From DATBDN01 sp963715995 (GTDB lineage: Bacteria; Actinomycetota; Thermoleophilia; Solirubrobacterales; Thermoleophilaceae), in NCBI GenBank assembly GCA_963715995.1, contig OY970283.1:310001-374000 (forward strand): a stretch of 64,000 nt of DNA, read 5' to 3'. The translations under genes were made by a program, and so were the position numbers. Shown here in pieces: positions 48,392 through 56,695 of this stretch (position 1 is the first letter of the stretch; each line of letters begins with the position of its first letter). The notes under the pieces are model-generated. The model had not been told where the DNA came from. It made no database searches and saw only the letters and a program-made list of their open reading frames with translations.

Positions 48392-49069
48392 CTAGGGCGT
48401 GGTCCCGGTCGGCGCGGGACTCGGGGAGGTCGAGCTGCCGCTGTCCGCAGGCGGCGCCGTGCCGCCGCTGGGCGTGGTGGTCGTGCCGGTGCCCGTATCA
48501 GTCGTGGTCGTCTGGGTCCCCGTCTGCGTCTCGGTGGTCGCGGGCGACTGGGCCGGGACCGTCTGCGTAACGGTTTTCGTGGTCGTGGTGGTGTTCTGGG
48601 TGGACTGCGCCGGCGACGACGACCCGCCGCCGAAGAACGTGGTGCGGTGCTTCGTGGCCACGGCTCCGCCGAACACCAGCTCCGGCAGCGTCAGCAGGGC
48701 CGCTGCCAGCGCGAACGCGCACAGCCCCGTCACGAGCCATACCTTGGGATGCAGGATCCGGCGCCGCAGCGGCCGCTGCGGCAGGTCCCGCTCCTCGAGC
48801 GGCGCGCTGGCTATCGCGGCGTCGGGCGCCATCTGCGCCTCCATCACCATCGTCCGCCGCTGGCGGGCCAGCTCGGTCACGCGGTCGACCGGCTTGTGCA
48901 GCATCTCGCTGACGGCAGCCACGATCACCGGCGTGACCGCCGATGCGTAGATCGTTCCGGGCGGGAAGAGGCGCGAAGACACCATCGCTGCGGTGAGAGA
49001 CGCGGCGCTGGCAATGGTCAGCGTCCGCAGCGACAGGCCACTCCCGCCCTTTCGGTCGGGTGGAGCCAC
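48392..49069 (-). CDS. Membrane protein with Thr/Pro-rich tail, unknown
   Basis: 225 residues from GTG 49069. Two to three hydrophobic segments: TLTIASAASLTAAMVSS, GTIYASAVTPVIVAAVSEML, and, after a charged stretch (RQRRTMVMEAQMAP ... RDLPQRPLRRRILHPKV), WLVTGLCAFALAAALLTLPEL. The last 100 residues are low-complexity Thr/Gln/Ser/Pro (TTTTTKTVTQT, TQTGTQTTTTDTGTG), the type of extracellular, possibly glycosylated, spacer seen in actinobacterial surface proteins. No family recognised. Divergent from the isoaspartyl peptidase with 45 bp between starts. Confidence 0.65.
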   Translation of the reverse strand: MAPPDRKGGSGLSLRTLTIASAASLTAAMVSSRLFPPGTIYASAVTPVIVAAVSEMLHKPVDRVTELARQRRTMVMEAQMAPDAAIASAPLEERDLPQRPLRRRILHPKVWLVTGLCAFALAAALLTLPELVFGGAVATKHRTTFFGGGSSSPAQSTQNTTTTTKTVTQTVPAQSPATTETQTGTQTTTTDTGTGTTTTPSGGTAPPADSGSSTSPSPAPTGTTP

Positions 49070-49101
49070 GCCCCTGACCCTAGCGACCCGTGGCGAAGTG
49101 A

Positions 49102-49107
49102 CAGGAT
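49102..49107 (+). promoter_or_regulatory. Candidate -10 box for the isoaspartyl peptidase gene
   Basis: CAGGAT, 7 nt before GTG 49115. Weaker match to the TAnnnT pattern but at the same distance. Confidence 0.25.
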
Positions 49108-49114
49108 CGCGGCT

Positions 49115-49981
49115 GTGAACCCCGTCACACCCGTTCTGCTGGTGCATGGCGGCGCCGGAAACCCGGTGGGAGGCGTCGACGACGAAGACGCGGTGCACGC
49201 CGCTCTGCGCGACGCATTGCTGGCGGGCTACGAGCTCCTGGCCGGCGGCGCGGCGGCGCTGGATGCGGCCCAGGCAGCCGTCTGCTCGCTGGAGGACTGC
49301 GCGCTCTTCAACGCTGGGCGCGGCTCCGTCCTGACCTCGGAGGGCGGCGTGGAGATGGACGCCGCGGTGATGGACGGCGCCGTGCGCGAAGCCGGTGCCT
49401 GCGCGGGCATAACCCGCGTCCGCCATCCGGTGCTGCTGGCGCGGGCGATCATGGAGAAGACCCCGCACGTGCTGCTGGTGGGCGCCGGCGCCGAGCGCTA
49501 CGCGGAGGACGCGGGACTGGACCTGGTGGACCCGGAGTGGTTCGTGACCGACCGCGAGCGCGCCAGGCTGAGCGACCACGGCACGGTGGGCGCGGTGGCA
49601 CTCGACGCGGGCGGCTGCCTTGCGGCTGCGACCTCCACCGGCGGCGTGCGCGGGCAGCTTCCCGGGCGCGTTGGCGACACCCCCGTGATCGGCGCCGGCA
49701 CCTGGGCGGACGAATCGGTGGCCGTGTCCTGCACCGGGTCGGGTGAGCAGTTCGTCCGCGCAGCCGTTGGCCACGAGATCGCGGCGCGCGTGCGTCATGC
49801 CGCCGCGCCACTAGGCGACGCCGCCACGGGCGCGCTCGGAGGCCTCGACGGCGGGCTGATCGCGGTGGCTGCCAACGGCACCACTTCGATGCCCTTCAAT
49901 ACCGCCCTCATGTACCGCGGCCGGGCGGCCGGCGGCGCTGTGACGACCTGGATCTGGAACGAGGAGGAGAGCGATGCCTGA
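49115..49981 (+). CDS. Isoaspartyl peptidase/L-asparaginase (Ntn hydrolase)
   Basis: 288 residues from GTG 49115, directly at the first strand (PVLLVHGGAGNPVGG). It hydrolyses isoaspartyl dipeptides and L-asparagine after self-cleavage. Alpha part: ALFNAGRGSVLTSEGGVEMDA, AITRVRHPVLLARAIMEK-like segment, and LVDPEWFVTDRERARLSD. The autocleavage site is the HGTVGAVALDAGG sequence, where Thr becomes the N-terminal nucleophile. Beta part: ATSTGGVRGQLPGRVGDTPVIG, SCTGSGEQFVRAA, GLIAVAANGTTSMPFNT. The ATG of the next gene lies 8 nt inside its 3' end. Confidence 0.92.
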   Translation: MNPVTPVLLVHGGAGNPVGGVDDEDAVHAALRDALLAGYELLAGGAAALDAAQAAVCSLEDCALFNAGRGSVLTSEGGVEMDAAVMDGAVREAGACAGITRVRHPVLLARAIMEKTPHVLLVGAGAERYAEDAGLDLVDPEWFVTDRERARLSDHGTVGAVALDAGGCLAAATSTGGVRGQLPGRVGDTPVIGAGTWADESVAVSCTGSGEQFVRAAVGHEIAARVRHAAAPLGDAATGALGGLDGGLIAVAANGTTSMPFNTALMYRGRAAGGAVTTWIWNEEESDA

Positions 49982-50918
49982 GGTACGCGAGCTTGCGAAC
50001 GGGCTGGAGTTCCCGGAAGGGCCCGTGGTGCTGCCCGACGGCTCGGTCTCGGTGTGCGAGATCAAGGGTCAGCGCATATCCCGGATCGACGCCGACGGCA
50101 ACAAGGAGACGATCGCCGAGACCGGCGGCGGCCCCAACGGCGCGCAGCTGGGCCCCGACGGCAAGCTCTACGTCTGCAACAACGGCAAGGCGTTCGACTT
50201 CATCGACATGGGCGGCCTGACGATCACCCACCAACCACCCTCGGAGCCGCACAACGGCGGCCTGATCCAGCGCGTGGACCTGGACTCGGGCGAGGTCGAG
50301 ACGCTCTACGAAGAGGCGAGCGGCACGCGCCTGATCTCCCCGAACGACCTCGTCTTCGACGAACACGGCGGCTTCTGGTTCACCCAGTACGGCATCCAAC
50401 AGGAGCGCACGGCCGACCGCAGCTTCATCTGTTACGCGAAGGCCGACGGCTCCGAGTGCCGCGAGGTGATGGGCCCGCTCGACTTTCCCAACGGCATCGG
50501 GCTCTCACCCGATGGCAAGCGTCTTTACACCGCCGAGACCCTCACCGCCGGGCTTTGGTCCTGGGCGGTGACCGGCCCCGGCGAGCTGGGCGAGCCGTTC
50601 CCGCTGCTGCCGCACGGCGGGACGCCGGTGGCGCGGGCAGCCGGCTTCTCGGCACTCGACTCGCTGGCGATCGACAGCGAAGGGAACATCTGCGTCGGGA
50701 CCCTCCTGCGCGGCGGCATCACCACCATCAAGCCCAGCGAGGAGCCCGCCGGCGGTGAGGAGATCGACTTCGTCGAGGTCGGCGATCCGTGGCCCACGAA
50801 CGTGGCCTTCGGCGGCGACGACCTGCGCACGGCATACGTGACCGGGTCCGCCACCGGCAAGCTGTTCGCAATCACCGACTGGCCGCGCGCAGGGTTGAAG
50901 CTGGCCCACCAGTCCTAG
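49974..50918 (+). CDS. SMP-30/gluconolactonase-like beta-propeller enzyme
   Basis: 314 residues from ATG 49974. Six-bladed propeller of the SMP-30/Gluconolactonase/LRE type: GLEFPEGPVVLPDGSVSVCE with the conserved metal-ligand Glu, GGGPNGAQLGPDGKLYVCNN with Asn and Asp ligands, RLISPNDLVFDEHGGFWFT, LDFPNGIGLSPDGKRLYTAE and LDSLAIDSEGNICVGT. Such enzymes hydrolyse aldonolactones. The overlap with the isoaspartyl peptidase suggests co-transcription, but no pathway link is evident. Confidence 0.9.
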   Translation: MPEVRELANGLEFPEGPVVLPDGSVSVCEIKGQRISRIDADGNKETIAETGGGPNGAQLGPDGKLYVCNNGKAFDFIDMGGLTITHQPPSEPHNGGLIQRVDLDSGEVETLYEEASGTRLISPNDLVFDEHGGFWFTQYGIQQERTADRSFICYAKADGSECREVMGPLDFPNGIGLSPDGKRLYTAETLTAGLWSWAVTGPGELGEPFPLLPHGGTPVARAAGFSALDSLAIDSEGNICVGTLLRGGITTIKPSEEPAGGEEIDFVEVGDPWPTNVAFGGDDLRTAYVTGSATGKLFAITDWPRAGLKLAHQS

Positions 50919-50939
50919 CCGCGCCAAGATACGCAGGCT

Positions 50940-52430
50940 GTGATCGGGACCATCCTGCGCAACCGCTTCCGCCTGGACGAGAAGATCGGCTCGGGCGGCA
51001 TGTCCACGGTCTACCGCGCGTTCGACGAGACACTCGAGCGCTGGGTGGCGATCAAGGTCCTGCATGCGGACATGTCCCAGGACCCGGACCAGCTCGAGCG
51101 CTTCCGGCGCGAGGCGCGCGCCGCGGCCCGGCTTGCGCACCCGCACGTGGTGACCGTGATCGACGCCGGCGAGGACGATGGCCAGCCGTTCATCGTCTTC
51201 GAGTACGTCGAGGGCGAGACGCTCAAGGCGCGGATCCGGCGCATGGGACGGCTGCCGATCGCCGAGGCGATCGCCTACGCGATCGAGATGGGCCGCGCGC
51301 TCGCGGCCGCCCACGCGGAGCGCATCGTGCACCGCGACGTGAAGCCCCAGAACGTGCTGATCGACTCCGAGGGCCGCGCCAAGGTGACCGACTTCGGCAT
51401 CGCCCGCTCACTCGAGCTCGACGGGCTGACAGCCGCCGGACGGGTGCTCGGAACCACCGACTACGTCGCGCCGGAGCAGGCCGTCGGCGACGGCGCCACC
51501 GAGCAGTCCGACGTCTACTCGCTCGGCGTCTGCCTGTGGGAGATGCTCACCGGCGACGTGCCGTTCAAGGGCACGAACCAGGTCGCGGTCGCGATGCAGC
51601 ACGTGCGCGACCCGCTGCCGGACGTCCAGCAGCTGCGGCCCGAGGTGTCATCGGTGCTCGCCTCGATCGTCGACCGCTCCACGCGCAAGGAGCTGAAGAA
51701 CCGCTACGCGAGCGTCGAGGAGATGGTCCACGACCTCGAGCAGGCGCTGGCCATCGAGGCTCGCCGCGGCGCGGAGCTGACCGACGAGGCAACGACCGTG
51801 CTGCGTGCGCTGCCCGGCGAGACGGCGGACTGGGTGCCGCTGCGCATCCGCAACCCGCGTGCGCTGCTGGCCGTGCTGGCGCTGGGCCTGGTGGTCGCGG
51901 CGATCGTTGTGGCCGTGCTTGCGAGCCGCACCCACACGGGCGACACCGGCGACGCCGGGCCGCGCCACGTTGCGAAGGGCGTCGCGCTGGTCAAGTTCGC
52001 GGCGGTGAAGGACTACGACCCGGAGGGCGACCAGCACGAGTCGCCTGGCTCGGTCCGGCTGGCGATCGACGGCAACCGCACGACGTCGTGGAAGACCGAG
52101 CACTACAGCGCCGGGCTGAGCGGCGCCAACTCGAAGAAGAAGGGCGTTGGGCTGATGGTCCGCACCAAGACGCCGGTGGCGGCGACCGAGCTGGACCTGA
52201 TCTCGCCGTTCGCGGGCTGGCAGGGGGCGATCTACGCCGCGAATGGCGACGTCCCCGCCGACATCACGGGCTGGCGCCAGGTGTCGGCCACGTTCAGCGC
52301 GAAGTCGGTGACCAAGGTGAAGCTCGCGGTCGCGGGCAAGCAGTACAACCGCTACCTCGTCTGGATCACCAAGCTGGCCGGCGAGCAGGCCGGGATCATG
52401 GAGCTCTCGCTGCTGGCTCAGAAGCGGTAG
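50940..52430 (+). CDS. Ser/Thr protein kinase with discoidin-like extracellular domain
   Basis: 496 residues from GTG 50940. Cytoplasmic kinase (about 10-275): glycine loop GSGGMSTVY, K39, HRD at 131-133, DFG at 151-153, and the activation segment GTTDYVAPEQ. A juxtamembrane stretch is followed by one helix (ALLAVLALGLVVAAIVVAVL, about 312-331), then an extracytoplasmic domain of about 150 residues (DYDPEGDQHESPGSVRLAID, NRTTSWKTEHYS, GVGLMVRTKTPVAATELDL) with the pattern of F5/8-type/discoidin domains that bind sugars. No PASTA repeats. It is convergent with ddl, their ends overlapping by 13 nt. A carbohydrate-sensing kinase is possible. Confidence 0.92.
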   Translation: MIGTILRNRFRLDEKIGSGGMSTVYRAFDETLERWVAIKVLHADMSQDPDQLERFRREARAAARLAHPHVVTVIDAGEDDGQPFIVFEYVEGETLKARIRRMGRLPIAEAIAYAIEMGRALAAAHAERIVHRDVKPQNVLIDSEGRAKVTDFGIARSLELDGLTAAGRVLGTTDYVAPEQAVGDGATEQSDVYSLGVCLWEMLTGDVPFKGTNQVAVAMQHVRDPLPDVQQLRPEVSSVLASIVDRSTRKELKNRYASVEEMVHDLEQALAIEARRGAELTDEATTVLRALPGETADWVPLRIRNPRALLAVLALGLVVAAIVVAVLASRTHTGDTGDAGPRHVAKGVALVKFAAVKDYDPEGDQHESPGSVRLAIDGNRTTSWKTEHYSAGLSGANSKKKGVGLMVRTKTPVAATELDLISPFAGWQGAIYAANGDVPADITGWRQVSATFSAKSVTKVKLAVAGKQYNRYLVWITKLAGEQAGIMELSLLAQKR

Positions 52431-53362
52431 CGCGACTCGCGCTCGTGGCGCTCCAGCCCCAAGCGCAGCAGCCGGTCGCAGAGCTCCGGGAACGGCATGC
52501 CCGACAGCTCCCACAGCTTGGGATAGACGCTCGTCGAGGTGAAGCCGGGCATCGTGTTCAGCTCGTTCACGAGCACCCGCTCGCCGTCCTCCACGAAGAA
52601 ATCGACGCGCGCCAGCCCCGCGCAGTCCGCCAGCGCGAAGACGCGCACAGCCAGGCGGCGGACCTCCTCGCGCACCGCGTCGCCCAGCTGCGCCGGGAAG
52701 CGCAGCTCCATGCCGCCCGGCGAATACTTCGCCTCGTAGTCGTACCAGCCGGCGTCGACCACGATCTCGCCCGGCTGCGACGCCTCGGCGGCCTCGTTGC
52801 CCAGCACCGCACACTCGATCTCCACACCGGGCGAGGCTGCCTCCACGATCACGCGCGGGTCGTGGGACTCGGCGCTTGCGATCGCCGCCGCCAGCTCCTG
52901 CGCGTCCCCGGCCTTCGAGATGCCCACCGACGAGCCCAGCCGTGACGGCTTGACGAACACCGGGAAGCTCGGCACTGGCTCACCGGGCCGGACGTAGCCG
53001 ACCTGCGGGATGCCGTGCGCGGCCATCAGGTCCTTGAACACGAGCTTGTCGAGGCAGACCGCCGAGGCGAGCACACCGGCGCCCACGTACGGCACCGACA
53101 GCAGCTCCAGCATGCCCTGCACGCTGCCGTCCTCCCCGAACGGCCCGTGCAGCACCGGCCACACGACATCGCAGCCGAGCAGGCCCGCCCCCGGCTCGAG
53201 CGGCACCGGCGCGCCGTCGCAGGACCAGCCGCCGGCGCGCTCGAGAAGCACCTCGACCACCTCGTGGCCCGCCTCCGCCACGCCGGCCCGCACCGAGGCC
53301 GCCGATTCGAGCGACACCTCGTGCTCGCTGGAGCGGCCGCCCGCCAGCACGGCGACGCGCAT
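52418..53362 (-). CDS. ddl: D-alanine--D-alanine ligase
   Basis: Makes the D-Ala-D-Ala dipeptide of peptidoglycan precursors. 314 residues from ATG 53362, within the TGATG overlap of the pknB stop. ATP-grasp enzyme: VAVLAGGRSSEHEVSLESA, VVWPVLHGPFGEDGSVQGML, VPYVGAGVLASAVCLDKL, FPVFVKPSRLGSSVGISKAG, DAGWYDYEAKYSPGGMEL, LARVDFFVEDGERVLVNELN and TMPGFTSTSVYPKLWEL. It is the last gene of the envelope-regulation operon, so D-Ala-D-Ala supply is genetically linked to the PASTA kinase in this genome. Confidence 0.95.
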   Translation of the reverse strand: MRVAVLAGGRSSEHEVSLESAASVRAGVAEAGHEVVEVLLERAGGWSCDGAPVPLEPGAGLLGCDVVWPVLHGPFGEDGSVQGMLELLSVPYVGAGVLASAVCLDKLVFKDLMAAHGIPQVGYVRPGEPVPSFPVFVKPSRLGSSVGISKAGDAQELAAAIASAESHDPRVIVEAASPGVEIECAVLGNEAAEASQPGEIVVDAGWYDYEAKYSPGGMELRFPAQLGDAVREEVRRLAVRVFALADCAGLARVDFFVEDGERVLVNELNTMPGFTSTSVYPKLWELSGMPFPELCDRLLRLGLERHERESRYRF

Positions 53363-55266
53363 CAGGGTGTGCCGGGAGTGATCGTGGTGTCGGTCGGCGT
53401 CGGCGTGGTGTCGGTCGGCGTCGGCGGCGGCGTGTACTGCCCGACGTAGATCACGACCGTGCGCCCCTTCATGAGCTGGGTCCCGTCGCCCGGCCGCTGG
53501 TCGAGCACGATGTCGTCGTCGGCCGGATCGGTCGCCGGTCGCGTCTTGACCTCCACGTTCAGGCCCGCCGTCTGGATCGCGCTGCGAGCGTCGCCGCGCG
53601 TGAGCCCGACCGTGTCGGGCACCGCGACCGTGGCCGGGCCCTTCGAGACCGTCAGCGTGACGCGGTCGCCCTTGGCCACCTTCGCGCCTGCAGCCGGATC
53701 CTGCGACACGACCTGTCCCTCGGGCTTGTCGGACTCGCTCTGGACGATTGCCGGGACGAGGTCCTTGTCCTCGAGCGCGCTCTCGGCCGCGTCCTGATCG
53801 AGGCCGACCACGTCGGGCGCGCCGAAGCGCGCGACGCCAGTGCTCACGTCCACCCGCACGCGCTCGCCTTCGCTCAGCAGCGTGCCGCCGGACGGCGTGG
53901 TGCTCACCACCAGGCCCTTCGCGACGGAGTCGGAGGACTTGGAGTCGATGTCGGTCTCGAAGCCCTGCGCGTGGAGCTGCTTGAGCGCCTGCTTGAGCGG
54001 GAGCCCCTCGACCGCCGGGATGACCGAGTCCGGCGGGCCACCGGAGACCGTCAGATTCACGGTCGAGCCCTTCTTCGCCTTCCCGCCCGCGCCCGGGTTC
54101 TGCTGGATCACCTGATCGACGGGCTGGCGGCTCTGCTTGCGGTCGACGTTCACCTGGAAGCCGCGCTGCTCCAGGAAGGTGCGCGCCTTCTCCACGGGCG
54201 TGCCGATGACACCTGGCACAGCAACCTTGTCGCGCTGTGTTGCGAACACCACGCCGCCCGCCACGAGCGCGGCGATCAGGAGCCCGAGCAGCACCCACGG
54301 CCAGACGCGGCGGCGCGGGCCGCCGGCCACATACGGCGCGGCCGGGGCAACCATCGTCTCGTACGGGGCGGGCCAGACGTTGGTCGGCGGCGCGACCGCC
54401 GTCCACTCGGACGTGTCCTGCCCCGGCTGGATCGCCTGGAGCTGCGGCCGCGCGTGCTCCAGCGCCGCGATGAACGAGTCAGCGTCGCCGAAGCGCTGGC
54501 GCGGGTCCTTGGCAAGCGCCTGGGCGACGATCGCCTCGAGCTCGGGATGAACGTCGGGTCGCAGCTCGTGCACCGGCCGCGGCGGCTCGGTCAGGTGGCG
54601 CAGCGCGACCGCGACGGCGGAGTCGCCGTCGAACGGCAGCTGCCCCGTGAGCATCTCGTAGAGCATCACGCCGATCGAGTAGAGGTCCGAGACCTCCTCG
54701 GCGGCGATGCCCTGCGCCTGCTCGGGCGAGAGGTACTGCGCTGTGCCCATGATCGAGCCGGTCTCCGTGATCTCCGACGCGCCGGCGCGCGCGATGCCGA
54801 AGTCGGTGACCTTGACGCGGTCCTCCTCGTCGACGATCACGTTCTGCGGCTTGAAGTCGCGATGGATCACGCCGCGCCGGTGCGCGAAGCCGGCTGCGCG
54901 CAGGATCTGCACCGTGATGTCGAGCGCGCGCATCTGGTCCAGGGGCGCCTCCTGCGTGATCAGCTCCTTGAGCGTGCGCCCGCGCAGGAACTCCATCGCG
55001 ATGTAGTAGGTGCCGTCGTACTCGCCGCGGTCGAAGACCCCGACCACGTTCGGGTGCTGGAGCCCGGCCGCGGCGGATGCCTCACGGCGGAAGCGCTCCA
55101 CGAACTCGTTGTCCTGCGCGAACCGCCGGTGCAGCATCTTGAGCGCGACGTCGCGCCCGAGGTGCTCGTCATGGGCGCAGTAGACGTCGGCCATCCCGCC
55201 GGTGCCGATGCGCCCGGTGATCCGGTAGCGACCGTCGACTATCGCGTTCTCTGCGACCTCAGCCAC
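53362..55266 (-). CDS. pknB: PASTA-domain Ser/Thr protein kinase PknB
   Basis: 634 residues from GTG 55266. Kinase (about 14-275): GTGGMADVY glycine loop, K43, HRD at 135-137, DFG at 155-157, GTAQYLSPEQ. A linker, one helix (WPWVLLGLLIAALVAGGVVFA), and four PASTA repeats outside the membrane (VPGVIGTPVEKARTFLEQRG, IPAVEGLPLKQALKQLHAQG, APDVVGLDQDAAESALEDKD, VPDTVGLTRGDARSAIQTAG), which bind muropeptides or lipid II. Thr/Pro tail. PknB phosphorylates division and wall proteins and is reversed by the PP2C phosphatase encoded three genes upstream. It overlaps the PBP stop by 8 nt and the ddl start by 1 nt. Confidence 0.95.
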   Translation of the reverse strand: MAEVAENAIVDGRYRITGRIGTGGMADVYCAHDEHLGRDVALKMLHRRFAQDNEFVERFRREASAAAGLQHPNVVGVFDRGEYDGTYYIAMEFLRGRTLKELITQEAPLDQMRALDITVQILRAAGFAHRRGVIHRDFKPQNVIVDEEDRVKVTDFGIARAGASEITETGSIMGTAQYLSPEQAQGIAAEEVSDLYSIGVMLYEMLTGQLPFDGDSAVAVALRHLTEPPRPVHELRPDVHPELEAIVAQALAKDPRQRFGDADSFIAALEHARPQLQAIQPGQDTSEWTAVAPPTNVWPAPYETMVAPAAPYVAGGPRRRVWPWVLLGLLIAALVAGGVVFATQRDKVAVPGVIGTPVEKARTFLEQRGFQVNVDRKQSRQPVDQVIQQNPGAGGKAKKGSTVNLTVSGGPPDSVIPAVEGLPLKQALKQLHAQGFETDIDSKSSDSVAKGLVVSTTPSGGTLLSEGERVRVDVSTGVARFGAPDVVGLDQDAAESALEDKDLVPAIVQSESDKPEGQVVSQDPAAGAKVAKGDRVTLTVSKGPATVAVPDTVGLTRGDARSAIQTAGLNVEVKTRPATDPADDDIVLDQRPGDGTQLMKGRTVVIYVGQYTPPPTPTDTTPTPTDTTITPGTP

Positions 55267-56695
55267 CTGTGGTCACTGCCTTTCCGAGCAGGGCCTGCAA
55301 CACCTGCTTGGCGATCGGCGCGGCGACGCTTCCGCCCTCGCCCACCGTGCGCTCGATCGTGGCCGCAACGGCCATGCGCGGGTTGTCGGCCGGCGCGTAA
55401 CAGATGAACCAGACCTGGTTCTCGGTCGTGCCCGGGATCTCCGCGGTTCCGGTCTTGCCCGCCACCGAGATGCCCTGGAGCTGGGCAGCCGTGCCGGTGC
55501 CCTCCTCGACCACGTGCTGCATCATCTGGCCGACCGCGGCGGCCGACTGCTTGCTCATGACCGTCGCCGCGACCTTGGGGTGGAACGTCTGCTTGACGCG
55601 CCCGTCCTTCGCCGTGATCCGCTCGACGAGCTGCGGCTTCATGCGCACCCCGCCGTTGGCAACCGTCGCGGCAACCTCGACCATCTGGAGCGGCGTCACG
55701 AACAGGTGGCACTCCTGGCCGATCGCCACGCGGCCGAAGTCGATACCGCTGCCGCACGCCTTCTCGGGGAACGCGCCGCTCGCGATCATCTCGTCCTTCG
55801 GGTAGTCGAGTGGCGGCTTCTTCTGGAAGCCGAAGCGCGTCATGTACTTGAGCATCGTGCTCCGCCCGAGCTTCTCGCCGATCTCGCCGAAGACGGTGTT
55901 GACCGAGTGGGTCAGCGCATCCGTCAGCGAGAGCGAGCCGAAGCTCTCGTTCCCGTCGTTCTTCAGAGGTACACCGGAGATCACCTTCGGCGACTTGCCG
56001 CTGATGAACGAGTCCGGGTTGTAGCGGCCGGTGTCGATGGCAGCGCTGGCCGTGACCACCTTGAACGTCGAACCCGGCGGGTACCTGGCCTGGGTCGCGC
56101 GGTTGAGCGTGGACGCCGCGGCTCCGATGCCGCCCTTCGCGGTGACCAGGTTCGGGTTGAAGCCGGGGTCGGAGGCCATCACGCGGACGCGGCCCGTCGA
56201 TGGCTCCATCGCCACCACCGAGCCGCGCAGGCCGGCCAGCGCCGCGAGCGCCACCTTTTGCGCGTGGACGTCGAGCGTGGTGCGCACGTCCTCGCCCTCG
56301 GTGCGATGGCCGAGCAGCTGGTCGATCGTGGATGCGAACTCGTTCTCGCGGCCCGCGAGCTGGTCGTCGTACTGCTTCTCGAGGCCGGCGTCGCCGCGCG
56401 AGACGTAGTAGTAGCCAAGGGCGTGCGAGAAGAGGCCGCCCTGTGGATAGGTGCGGTAGTAGCGCTTGGTCTCGCCCGTGCCCGTCAACTTGTTCGAGGC
56501 GAGCACGGTGCCGTCGTCGGCGCGGATGAGCCCACGCGGGTGCTGCATCTGCTCGAGCAGCAGGCGCCGGTTGTGCGGGTTGTCCTTCAGCCCCGTCGCG
56601 CCGAGCTCGTCGATCGTCCACCACGAGGTCGCGAAGATCAGCGCGGCGAACAGCAGCATCACGACGCCGAAGAGGTTGCGGATCTTGGCGTTCAC
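55259..56695 (-). CDS. pbpA: Class B penicillin-binding protein (PbpA/FtsI-like)
   Basis: 478 residues from GTG 56695, inside a GTGA overlap with the ftsW stop. A transpeptidase that crosslinks peptidoglycan. N-terminal helix (LFGVVMLLFAALIFATSWW), non-catalytic region (about 40-170), transpeptidase domain with S209-T-F-K212 (PGSTFK), S264-V-N266 and K414-T-G416 (AGKTGTAE). The gene order FtsW then PBP is the usual paired glycosyltransferase/transpeptidase module. Shorter than many class B PBPs, as is PbpA in actinobacteria. Confidence 0.94.
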   Translation of the reverse strand: MNAKIRNLFGVVMLLFAALIFATSWWTIDELGATGLKDNPHNRRLLLEQMQHPRGLIRADDGTVLASNKLTGTGETKRYYRTYPQGGLFSHALGYYYVSRGDAGLEKQYDDQLAGRENEFASTIDQLLGHRTEGEDVRTTLDVHAQKVALAALAGLRGSVVAMEPSTGRVRVMASDPGFNPNLVTAKGGIGAAASTLNRATQARYPPGSTFKVVTASAAIDTGRYNPDSFISGKSPKVISGVPLKNDGNESFGSLSLTDALTHSVNTVFGEIGEKLGRSTMLKYMTRFGFQKKPPLDYPKDEMIASGAFPEKACGSGIDFGRVAIGQECHLFVTPLQMVEVAATVANGGVRMKPQLVERITAKDGRVKQTFHPKVAATVMSKQSAAAVGQMMQHVVEEGTGTAAQLQGISVAGKTGTAEIPGTTENQVWFICYAPADNPRMAVAATIERTVGEGGSVAAPIAKQVLQALLGKAVTTGG

